This document shows, piece after piece, positions 56,554 to 64,000 of a stretch of DNA of 64,000 nucleotides. Both the position numbers and the translations under genes were made by a program. A model generated the notes under the pieces. That model ran no database searches. It was not told where the DNA came from and saw nothing but the letters and a program-made list of their open reading frames with translations. Source of the DNA: JAAXHB01 sp965221635 (GTDB lineage: Bacteria > Actinomycetota > Acidimicrobiia > Acidimicrobiales > Aldehydirespiratoraceae). Within the stretch, counting starts at the first letter, position 1; each line of letters begins with the position of its first letter. The stretch is taken from contig OZ244902.1 of the NCBI GenBank assembly GCA_965221635.1, positions 2,604,001-2,668,000 of the forward strand. The letters are read 5' to 3'.

Positions 56554-59490
56554 TCAGCCGGTGTTGCGCAGCCCGGCGGCCACGCCGTTCACGGTCAGCA
56601 ACAGAGTGCGGCGCAACAGGTTCGCCTGGCTCGTGTCGTCGTCGGCGCCTTGCGCGGCCGTTGTGGCTTCACCGGCGCGGCGTCGTGCCAGCAGCTCCAC
56701 CTGCAACACGTTGATCGGATCCAGGTAGGCGTCTCGCACCAGCAGCGTGCGGCGCAGCACCGGCTGATCCTCAAGCAGGCCCCTGCCGGTGAGCGCGGTC
56801 ACCTCGGCAACGGTGCGTTCGTACTCGCGGGCCACCTCGTCGAAGAGGTGATGCAAGCCGGGATCCACCAGGGTGTGAACGTAGTGACCGGCAATGGCAA
56901 GATCGGTTTTGAACAGGGTCATCTCCACGTTGGACACGAAGGTGGCAAAGAACTGCCAACGGTCGAACATCTCCGTCAGCAAGGCGTCCCGGCCTGCGGC
57001 TCGCACGGCGGCCAGGCCGGTGCCAACCCCGAACCAGCCCGGCACGATCTGGCGGGACTGCGTCCACCCGAACACCCATGGAATGGCGCGCAACGTGTCG
57101 ATCCCGGAGTCGCCTGCCACTCGGCGCGCCGGACGGGAGCCGATGTTGAGCCCGGCAAGCTCCTCCACCGGGGTGGACGTGCGGAAGTACTCGGCCAGGC
57201 CGGGTCGCCCCAGGAACTGCCGGTAGGCGCCGTACGCCTCGGCGGACATTTGCTCCATCACCTCGTCCCAGCGTCGGGTGATCTCCGGGCCGTGACGGGG
57301 GGTGCGATGGCCGAGCGACGCCTCCAACACCGCCGAGTAGGCCAGCTCCAGGTTGCGCTGAGCCAGCCGGGGCATTCCGTACTTGTCGGCAACAACCTCG
57401 CCTTGTTCGGTGACCTTCACCGCGGTGCGCACCACCCCTGGCGGCTGACCCAGGATCGAGGCGTGGGTGGGGCCACCACCACGGCCGATGGTGCCGCCAC
57501 GGCCGTGAAACACCGTGATCTCCACACCGGTGGCGTCGGACACCTCCGCGATGGCGCGCAGCGCCTTGTGGATCTCCCATTGCGAAGTGGTGATGCCGCC
57601 GTCCTTGTTGGAGTCCGAGTAGCCGACCATCACCTCCTGGGTTCCGCCCCGCCAGTCCACCAACTGCCGGTACGGGGCCACCGCCAGCAACTCGGTGAGC
57701 ACCTCACCGGCTGAGCGCAGATCGTCGATCGTCTCGAACAGTGGCGTGAACCCGATGCGGGCCACCCCGGCCACCAGATCCACCAGACCGGCGTCGCGGG
57801 CCAACACAACCGGGGCCAGGATGTCGTCCACACCGGTGGCCATCGACACGATGTAACTGCCGATGATCTCGTCGCCACGGGCGTCCATCTGGCGGCGCAG
57901 CACCCTGAACAGCGCCGCGGTGTCGTTGCCCCCGGACCGCTCGGGAGGGGCCAGAGGCCTCGGCCCGGCCAGTTCGTCGACGAGGAGTCGGGTGCGAGCA
58001 GCCCTGTCGAGGGCGGCGTAATCGATGCCCAGCGGGTTGTACAGAACCGCCAGCGCCTCGTGATGTCGGGCGGCGTGCTGGCGAACGTCAAGCGCGGCGA
58101 GATCGAACCCCACCATCGCGGCGATGCGCCGCACCCGCGCCAGGCGGCCACGAGCCAGCAGTTCGCCCTGGTTGGCTTCCAACGACCGGGCCATCACCGC
58201 CAGATCCGAGGCCAGTTCGTGGACGTTCGCGTAGGGGTCGGTTCCCCCGGTGGCGGTGTCGTTGAGACGCCTGTGGATCACCGCCAGCCGCTGACGGTAG
58301 GGCTCACCGGCGCTGAGCGCACGGAACCTGCGGGTGAGGTCCGGGAAGCGGGTGCTGTCCTTGGTGAGTTGCGCGGCGAGTTCGTCGGACACGCCTTGCA
58401 CCGCCAGCCCGATGCTGAGCTCACCGGAGAGCTGTTCGATCTCGTCGATGAGGATCCTCAACGCCCTGCCGCGCTGAAAGTCCAGCACTTGCACGGTGGT
58501 GTGTGCGGTGACATTCGGGTTGCCGTCGCGGTCGCCTCCCACCCAAGACCCGAACCGCACCGGCGTGGCACCCGGGTCGAGGCGGCGGCCCAGGCTGCGC
58601 AGCACGGCGTCCATGTCGTCGAGCAGTTCGGGAACGCCGTCGGAGACAACCTCGGTGAGGAAGTACAGAATCGACCGGGCCTCGTCCACAGGATCGGGAC
58701 GCTCGCGGCGCAGTTCGTCGGTTTGCCATATGGCGTCGATCAGCTCGTCCACTCGCCGGTCGATGCGCCCGTGCGCCGACTCGTCACCGGACGCGGCGGC
58801 GCGCAGTTCCACCAGCACGGCGATCTCGGCGAGCTTGTCGAGGATGGATCGCCTCGACGCTTCGGTGGGGTGGGCGGTGAACACCGGACGCAACTGCACC
58901 GTGTTGACCGCGTCGGCCACCTCCGCCGCAGCACACCCCTGGTGAATTAGCCGTGTCACGGTTTGGTGGAAGCGGTGCGACGCCTTGCCCGAGGTTTCGT
59001 TGAGCGTGTCGATGCGGTGAACCTGTTCGGCGGTGTTGGCCAGGTGGAAGTACACGGTGAACGCCCGGGCCAGCAAACCGGCCTGGGCGGTGTCAACTCC
59101 GGCCAGCAGTTCGGCAAGCGCGGCGCTGCTGGCCATCCCGGTTTGCTCCAGCGTCGCCGCCACGGTCGGTGAGTTGTCGGTCGTGACACCGGGGCCGTCG
59201 GGGCTGCCATTGCGATGACGGACGGGGTTGCGCATCCGGGTGCTTGTTTGAGATGTGTCCTCGGCGGCTGCGAGGCCCGGGCGGCGCAGCCCACGCGCCA
59301 AGGTGCGGACCTTCTCCACCCGTTCAAGCAACTCCGGGCCGTGCTGGCGCACCAGGGCCTCGCCGAGTTGGGCGCCGAGCCTGCGAATGTCGCGGCGCAG
59401 CGCGTGATCGATCTCGTCGAGTGAGCTGTCGCCCAGAGTGGCGGTGTGCGCCTGCGCCTGGGGTGACGGGTCCGGGGTGGTCGCGGCCAC
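56554..59490 (-). CDS. ppc: Phosphoenolpyruvate carboxylase
   Basis: About 978 residues; adds bicarbonate to PEP to make oxaloacetate, an anaplerotic reaction of the cytoplasm. Catalytic residues: His in VFTAHPTEASRRSI, GYSDSNKDGG, and the Arg/Gly motif FHGRGGTIGRGGGPTHASIL, plus the C-terminal family ending NLLRRTLLLTVNGVAAGLRNTG. The GTG at 59490 lies just after the stop of the upstream flavoprotein gene (59501), which excludes an earlier start. The first 40 residues, poor in conserved sequence, form a low-complexity lead-in. Confidence 0.96.
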   Translation of the reverse strand: MAATTPDPSPQAQAHTATLGDSSLDEIDHALRRDIRRLGAQLGEALVRQHGPELLERVEKVRTLARGLRRPGLAAAEDTSQTSTRMRNPVRHRNGSPDGPGVTTDNSPTVAATLEQTGMASSAALAELLAGVDTAQAGLLARAFTVYFHLANTAEQVHRIDTLNETSGKASHRFHQTVTRLIHQGCAAAEVADAVNTVQLRPVFTAHPTEASRRSILDKLAEIAVLVELRAAASGDESAHGRIDRRVDELIDAIWQTDELRRERPDPVDEARSILYFLTEVVSDGVPELLDDMDAVLRSLGRRLDPGATPVRFGSWVGGDRDGNPNVTAHTTVQVLDFQRGRALRILIDEIEQLSGELSIGLAVQGVSDELAAQLTKDSTRFPDLTRRFRALSAGEPYRQRLAVIHRRLNDTATGGTDPYANVHELASDLAVMARSLEANQGELLARGRLARVRRIAAMVGFDLAALDVRQHAARHHEALAVLYNPLGIDYAALDRAARTRLLVDELAGPRPLAPPERSGGNDTAALFRVLRRQMDARGDEIIGSYIVSMATGVDDILAPVVLARDAGLVDLVAGVARIGFTPLFETIDDLRSAGEVLTELLAVAPYRQLVDWRGGTQEVMVGYSDSNKDGGITTSQWEIHKALRAIAEVSDATGVEITVFHGRGGTIGRGGGPTHASILGQPPGVVRTAVKVTEQGEVVADKYGMPRLAQRNLELAYSAVLEASLGHRTPRHGPEITRRWDEVMEQMSAEAYGAYRQFLGRPGLAEYFRTSTPVEELAGLNIGSRPARRVAGDSGIDTLRAIPWVFGWTQSRQIVPGWFGVGTGLAAVRAAGRDALLTEMFDRWQFFATFVSNVEMTLFKTDLAIAGHYVHTLVDPGLHHLFDEVAREYERTVAEVTALTGRGLLEDQPVLRRTLLVRDAYLDPINVLQVELLARRRAGEATTAAQGADDDTSQANLLRRTLLLTVNGVAAGLRNTG

Positions 59491-59500
59491 GGCTTGTTGC

Positions 59501-60805
59501 TCAGTTCGTGGCCCGGGTGCGCCGCAACAGCGGTTCGGCCCACGCCAGTGCGCGGTCGGCGCCACGCAAAACGGTGCGCGCCGCGCCACGCGACTCGTCG
59601 TCGATGAGGTTGCCCATCACCTGCAGGGTGATCTCCGCCACGGCTTGGGAGCCCACCGCCAGGCGAAGCCCGTTGCGAAGGATCCAAGGATGACCGATCA
59701 GGAAACTGAACCGTCTGCCGGTGCGCAGGAACCGGTCGAAGCGCTCACCCACCATCCGGTCGTAACGGGCCGCAGCAGTGCGGGGATCCGCCTCGAACAG
59801 ATCGGCGAGAAGCATGCCGGACTCCAGTCCGTAGTCGATGCCCTCGCCGTTCATCGGGTTCACAAGTCCCGCCGCGTCGCCAACCGCGGCCCATCCCGCT
59901 CCGTGGCGACGAACCGCGGTCATCGGCAGGCGCCACGCTCTGGGCCGCTCCAGGTATTCGCCGAGCTCCCATTCGTCGGCAACGAGGCGTCTGTAGTCGT
60001 CGAGGAGTCGGTTGAGGTTGAGCTTGCGAAAGCCTCTCATGGTGGACAAGGCGCCCACGCCGATGTTCACGGTTCCGTCACCGGCGGGGAACATCCACCC
60101 GTAACCGGGCACCCAGGTGCCTTGCTGGTCACGCAACGTGAGACACGCCTCCAGGTGCCGGTCGGCGTGACGGGGCGTGGCGGCGTAGGTGCGGATCGCC
60201 AGCCCGAACGGCTCCTCGGCCACCCGCACCGCGCCAAGCATGCGCGCGGCCCGGCCGGGCGCGCCCGTTGCCAACACCACCAACTCGGATCGGTGCAGAC
60301 GACCACCGGCCTCCACGCCGATCACTGCCCTGTTCAAGCCGGCGGGGCCTGCGTCAGCGGGGCCCGCGTCAGCGTCGCCTGGGTCAGCGCCGTTCGGGCC
60401 GGGGTCGCTGGGGCCATCGGCAAAGGCGGGAAGGGCTTCGGTTTGCCACACGATCTCCGCGCCCGCCTCGGCGGCGGAGTCGATGAGGTGCTTGTCCAGT
60501 TCACGACGGGGCCAAACCGCGCCGTGAGCCCCGAAGCGTCCCGTGGCCGGCCACAGCATTTCCCGCCGGGTGGAACCGGCGATCATTCTCAGACCGTCGA
60601 TTCGGTGGGCGCCGTTGAGGCTCACCCCCAGTTCGTGAAGCGCGGCCACGGCCCGGGGGGTCAAACCGTCGCCGCAAACCTTGTCCCGCCCAGGGGCCGC
60701 CTTTTCGAACACCGTCACCTTCGCCCCGGCGCGGGCAGCCCGCAACGCCGTTGCCGCGCCGGCGGGGCCGGCGCCGATCACGATCAGGTCACGACGAGCG
60801 GCCAC
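59501..60805 (-). CDS. Geranylgeranyl reductase-family flavoprotein
   Basis: 434-residue FAD-dependent enzyme of the geranylgeranyl reductase family, which saturates isoprenoid chains of lipids or quinones. FAD motif IVIGAGPAGAATALRAARAG at the N-terminus, VCGDGLTPRAV, and the second FAD-binding GDAAGLVNPMNGEGIDYGLE. A tandem, Asp/Ala/Gly/Pro-rich insertion (about residues 130-155) is not part of the family core. It could reduce menaquinone side chains or membrane lipids. Eleven bases separate its stop from the ppc start, so they are probably cotranscribed. Confidence 0.9.
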   Translation of the reverse strand: MAARRDLIVIGAGPAGAATALRAARAGAKVTVFEKAAPGRDKVCGDGLTPRAVAALHELGVSLNGAHRIDGLRMIAGSTRREMLWPATGRFGAHGAVWPRRELDKHLIDSAAEAGAEIVWQTEALPAFADGPSDPGPNGADPGDADAGPADAGPAGLNRAVIGVEAGGRLHRSELVVLATGAPGRAARMLGAVRVAEEPFGLAIRTYAATPRHADRHLEACLTLRDQQGTWVPGYGWMFPAGDGTVNIGVGALSTMRGFRKLNLNRLLDDYRRLVADEWELGEYLERPRAWRLPMTAVRRHGAGWAAVGDAAGLVNPMNGEGIDYGLESGMLLADLFEADPRTAAARYDRMVGERFDRFLRTGRRFSFLIGHPWILRNGLRLAVGSQAVAEITLQVMGNLIDDESRGAARTVLRGADRALAWAEPLLRRTRATN

Positions 60806-60910
60806 AGCACAACCTCAGAACCCGACGAGACTGCTCCCTGCGACGATCGATCATCACAAGCCAAGCCGACTGACGCATCGGCTTGACGCATCATGCCACC
60901 GGTGTCGGTG

Positions 60911-61774
60911 TCAGCCGACGACGTGGCGGCTGGGTGCGTGTGATCGATGGTGGTCGCGATGGCGTGGCTGACGATCGGTGTGACTGCACACGTGAACGTG
61001 ATCGTCGGCGTGGTCGGGGTCCAGCCCGGCGCCTTCGTCGTGGCGGTGATGGATCAAGCCGGCTTGGTCGCGGTTGTTGCAATCCGCCAGCACCGTGGGC
61101 CCGAACGCGTGCTGCAACTTCTCCTCGGTGAGCGTCTCGGTTGGCGGGCCCACCTCCAGCAGTTCCTTGGCCAGAAGGATCACCTGGTCACAGCAGCGAG
61201 CCTCGTCGAGGTGGTGGGTGGTGGCGATCACGATCATCCCCGCTTCTGCGCACAGTTCCATGGCGGCAAGAATCTGCTTCTGGCTGGGAAGATCAAGCCC
61301 GCAGATCGGCTCATCGAGCAAAAGGAGATCGGGCTGCGCGGCCAGGGCCTGAGCGATCCGCACACGCTGACGCTGACCGCCGCTGAGCAGGTTGAAGCTG
61401 CGGTCGAGCAGCCCTTCCACGTCGAGCATGCGAGCGGCGTCGCGCATCACCTTGCGGTCACCGCGGCCGAGTCGGCGCAAGAAGCCGAGTCGGCGGTATC
61501 GGCCCATCTTGAGCACGTCACGAGCTGTGATCGGCATCCAGGTGTGCGACAGATGCTGGCTCACGTAAGCGGTGGCGCGTGGTGCGCCCACGATCTCGCC
61601 CGCGGTGGGGGTGAGCAGTCCGGCGATGCAACGCAGCAACGTTGTCTTGCCCGAACCGTTGGCCCCCATGATCGCGGTGGCGGTGCCAGGCGCGAATGAG
61701 TGGCTAACACGATGCAGCGCAGTAATCGGGCCGAACTCCATGGTGACGTTCGTGAGTTGCAGATGCCCGTTCAT
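60911..61774 (-). CDS. ABC transporter ATPase with His-rich tail, ZnuC/metal type
   Basis: 287-residue ATPase: Walker A GANGSGKTT, signature LSGGQRQRVRIAQAL, Walker B LLLLDEPICGLD. The C-terminal 45 residues are very rich in His and Asp (HHRHDEG, DPDHADDHVHVCSHTD, HRDHHRSH), as in metal-transport proteins that sense or buffer zinc. The nucleotide-binding part has the ZnuC-like pattern. No permease or binding protein adjoins it in the window; its partners are elsewhere. The ATG at 61774 gives a normal N-terminus. Metal specificity is inferred from the tail. Confidence 0.85.
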   Translation of the reverse strand: MNGHLQLTNVTMEFGPITALHRVSHSFAPGTATAIMGANGSGKTTLLRCIAGLLTPTAGEIVGAPRATAYVSQHLSHTWMPITARDVLKMGRYRRLGFLRRLGRGDRKVMRDAARMLDVEGLLDRSFNLLSGGQRQRVRIAQALAAQPDLLLLDEPICGLDLPSQKQILAAMELCAEAGMIVIATTHHLDEARCCDQVILLAKELLEVGPPTETLTEEKLQHAFGPTVLADCNNRDQAGLIHHRHDEGAGLDPDHADDHVHVCSHTDRQPRHRDHHRSHAPSRHVVG

Positions 61775-61816
61775 GGCGCGCAGCCTAGCCGGCGCCAAGG
61801 CACCGCCGACGAACCT

Positions 61817-64000
61817 TCACGCCAACGAACCATCCGCAACTGCGGCAGTGCCGTCGCCCGGATCCGTGGCGTCCACGTGTGTGGGAAGGCTGATCGTGAA
61901 CTCGGTGAACGAACCGGCGGATGTGTCCACACTGAGCACTCCACCATGGCTGCGAACAATGTCACTGGAGAGCGCCAAACCCAAACCGGTGCCCTCGTCA
62001 GTGGGCTTGGTGGTGAAGAAAGGCTCGAAGATCTTCTGAAGCAAATCGTCGGGAATCCCGTCGCCGTTGTCACGCACCCTTATCTCAACGTGATCCGCCT
62101 CACGCTTAGTGGTTAGCACAACCGTTGGGTGGTATCCGCCGGTGGGATCCGACTCCTTGGCGTCCCTGTTGTTTCGCAGTCTTTGGTACTTCTCGTTGGT
62201 GGCGTACCCCGCATTGGTGACCAGGTTCAGCACCACTCTTCCAAGATCCTGGGACACCACATCCAGTTCACCCATTTCGGGATCGAAATCCTCTTGAATG
62301 TCCACCACAAAATCAGCGTTGGTGGCCCGGGCGCTGTGATAGGCCAACATGGCGTGATCCCTCACCAGGTCATTGAGAACGGTTGCCTGGCGTTCACCAA
62401 CACCGCGGCCCATGCGCAACAGATCCTCCACGATGCGGTTGGCGCGCGATCCGTGGGAGATGATCCGCTTCATGTTGCCGGTCAGGTCCTGGGTGATCTC
62501 TTCCAGGTAGTTCCGATCCTCCTCGCTCATCGCGTCGGTGGCATCTCCCATGGCTTCCAGCAGTTCGTCCAGCAACTCCTCGGAGGACTCCGAGAAGTTC
62601 TTGATGAAGTTGAGCGGATTGCGGATTTCGTGAGCCACGCCGGCGGTCACCTCACCGAGCGCAGCGAGCTTCTCCTGGGCCACGATCTGGGTTTGTGCGG
62701 TGCTGAGGTCTTCCATGGCGACTTCGAGGGCCTCGTTCTTGTCGCCGAGTTCCTGCGCCAGCTTCTCCACCAGGTTCAGTCGCTGCACCTCCAGGGCGTG
62801 CTGTCGGAACACCTCCAACGCCGCGGCCATGTCAGCCACCTCGTCGCGGCCGCGGATCAGCACCTCCGTTTCGAGGTCACCACCGGCCAGCGCGCGCATC
62901 CGGTTCGACAACCGCGAAATGCGCCGCAGCAACAATCTGCCCACGTAAAGCCAACTCACAGCGATCGCTCCCGCGATGCCCATCACGCTGATCAGCACAA
63001 GCAGAATGCGCCCCGCCCGGATCGCGTTTGACGAAGTCGCAGAGGCCTGCTCGGAGTCTGCGAGGGCGGTTCTTGCGTAGTCGGCAACCCGGCCGATGAG
63101 CTGAGCCTCGGCCACTTGGTTTTGCTCCAACGAGTCACGGCGGCGTTGCTCCACGTCGAGCCGCGCTCCCACGGCGGAGAAGATGTCGGAGTCACCCTCG
63201 TCGAACTCACCCAGACTGGCGATCAGACTCTGGGTTTCGTTGCGCGTGTTCTCCACCGGAATGTTCCGGGAGGCCAGAGCGGCTCTGTCGAGAGTAAAGC
63301 CGTACTGGGCTCCCAGAATCTCCGCAGCCGCAGCATCCTGCACGAGAAGCAGAGACGACAGAAGCTCGCGCGCAGAGAAAACGTCCGCAGTGATTGAGGC
63401 CAGGTCTAGATAGTGGGAGACTTCAGCCGCGGGAAGGTCCTCGTCGCGAAACCCGGCAAAGCCGCTCAAGTTTCTGTACCCGGTGATCAAATAGAAGAAC
63501 TGGTCATCGGTTGCGACGTTCAGCACCGAGTCCAGGCGATCAAGAAGAATATCGGTCTCCAACTTCAGGGCGCTTATCCGGTCATTCAGCTCGTGGTAGC
63601 GGGGCAGGTCCGCGGAGATGGTGGAGAGATTGGAAATGATCGTGTTGCCGTGCCGTCGCATCACCCGAAGGCGCTCAGTTTGGGCGTCGTTCTCCACCAG
63701 GGCGCTGAGCGTGTCCAGCTGCGAACGAAACTGGCTCTTGGTGGAATCGACTCGTTCGTTGACCTCGTCGAATTGATCGGGTGTGGCGTTGGCAAGGTCG
63801 TCCGCCGCGGCCACCAGATCGCCCGTGAAGTCGGTGAGTGCGAAGGCGGCTTCGGTTTGAACCACGCTGGATTCGTACACTTGTTGCTGGGCTTCGTCGA
63901 TTCGCTGGAAGGAAATCCAACCCACGATGCTCGCGGCAAGGGTGAACCCCACGGCCAGGCCAATACCGGCGTAGAGGCGCGTCGAGATCCGGTTCGGCAG
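61817..64000 (-). CDS. Membrane sensor histidine kinase with HAMP domain (5' end outside the window)
   Basis: At least 727 codons; the frame continues past the right edge without a start. Layout: first membrane helix (LYAGIGLAVGFTLAASIVGW region), a long helical periplasmic or extracellular sensor region to about residue 310, second helix (LLVLISVMGIAGAIAVSWLY), HAMP, a coiled-coil, then a HisKA domain with the phospho-accepting His in VAHEIRNPLNFIKNF and a HATPase domain with VVLNLVTNAGYAT (N box), RDNGDGIPDD (G1) and EGTGLGLALS (G2). Reports some extracellular cue by phosphorylating a response regulator, which is not in the window. Confidence 0.93.
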   Translation of the reverse strand: MPNRISTRLYAGIGLAVGFTLAASIVGWISFQRIDEAQQQVYESSVVQTEAAFALTDFTGDLVAAADDLANATPDQFDEVNERVDSTKSQFRSQLDTLSALVENDAQTERLRVMRRHGNTIISNLSTISADLPRYHELNDRISALKLETDILLDRLDSVLNVATDDQFFYLITGYRNLSGFAGFRDEDLPAAEVSHYLDLASITADVFSARELLSSLLLVQDAAAAEILGAQYGFTLDRAALASRNIPVENTRNETQSLIASLGEFDEGDSDIFSAVGARLDVEQRRRDSLEQNQVAEAQLIGRVADYARTALADSEQASATSSNAIRAGRILLVLISVMGIAGAIAVSWLYVGRLLLRRISRLSNRMRALAGGDLETEVLIRGRDEVADMAAALEVFRQHALEVQRLNLVEKLAQELGDKNEALEVAMEDLSTAQTQIVAQEKLAALGEVTAGVAHEIRNPLNFIKNFSESSEELLDELLEAMGDATDAMSEEDRNYLEEITQDLTGNMKRIISHGSRANRIVEDLLRMGRGVGERQATVLNDLVRDHAMLAYHSARATNADFVVDIQEDFDPEMGELDVVSQDLGRVVLNLVTNAGYATNEKYQRLRNNRDAKESDPTGGYHPTVVLTTKREADHVEIRVRDNGDGIPDDLLQKIFEPFFTTKPTDEGTGLGLALSSDIVRSHGGVLSVDTSAGSFTEFTISLPTHVDATDPGDGTAAVADGSLA

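Noticed and set aside
1..64000. CRISPR arrays, tRNA and rRNA genes
   Set aside because: No regularly spaced repeats with spacers, cloverleaf-like regions or rRNA core sequences were noticed in any gap.

Overview
The window is high-GC, densely coded DNA that reads like the chromosome of a heterotrophic actinobacterium. The inference rests on two luciferase-like monooxygenases of the F420-type fold, an Rv2466c-like mycothiol-linked protein, a geranylgeranyl-reductase flavoprotein, many CoA-dependent catabolic genes, and promoters set so close to start codons that leaderless transcripts are likely. An Acidimicrobiia-type organism would fit, but no rRNA or other marker gene is present to prove it. 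I saw no tRNA, rRNA or CRISPR array.

Layout: 1-2930 (minus) is the end of an Mrp Na+/H+ antiporter operon (mrpA, then mrpB running off the left edge). 2981-10571 holds housekeeping catabolism: a MetE-like methyltransferase, an acyl-CoA synthetase, an aldehyde dehydrogenase divergent from a molybdopterin oxidoreductase, and an SDR. 10562-14672 is an accessory island: a VapB-like antitoxin followed by a VapC cut down to 21 codons, a second VapB-like orphan, a decayed IS256-family transposase, and an A+T-richer gene for a large EamA-like membrane protein. 14673-21297 is a sugar unit: glycogen debranching enzyme-like glycosidase, divergent LacI regulator with a nested operator, and a binding protein plus two permeases without an ATPase.

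21334-31216 is the most unusual block. A TetR/LLM pair is divergent from a translationally coupled operon encoding a Liv-type binding protein, a fused LivH-LivM permease, one ATPase, a small membrane protein, a metallo-beta-lactamase-fold hydrolase, a GNAT-like protein, a Rieske-oxygenase homologue that has lost two Rieske ligands and the bridging Asp, and a second LLM monooxygenase. It looks like an uptake-plus-oxidation pathway for an unidentified organic substrate. 31272-44861 is a second catabolic island: YdjC-like deacetylase, enolase-superfamily dehydratase, aldo/keto reductase, XRE-cupin regulator, PhyH dioxygenase, a canonical Rieske alpha and beta pair, an SsuABC-like transporter with a fused double permease, and a zinc alcohol dehydrogenase.

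44943-53453 (minus) carries a phosphotransferase and a gene set resembling acyclic-terpene (Atu) or methylcrotonyl-CoA type pathways: carboxyltransferase, biotin carboxylase, AtuA-like protein, a multiply frameshifted TIGR03084-like gene and an enoyl-CoA hydratase. 53464-56365 (plus) has an Rv2466c-like protein with CPWA in place of CPWC and a flavin monooxygenase. 56554-64000 (minus) has PEP carboxylase, the geranylgeranyl-reductase-like flavoprotein, a ZnuC-like ATPase with a His-rich tail, and a HAMP sensor histidine kinase that leaves the window on the right. Gaps of nearly 300 bases at 11345-11622, 33243-33524 and 39712-40000 show no supportable gene.
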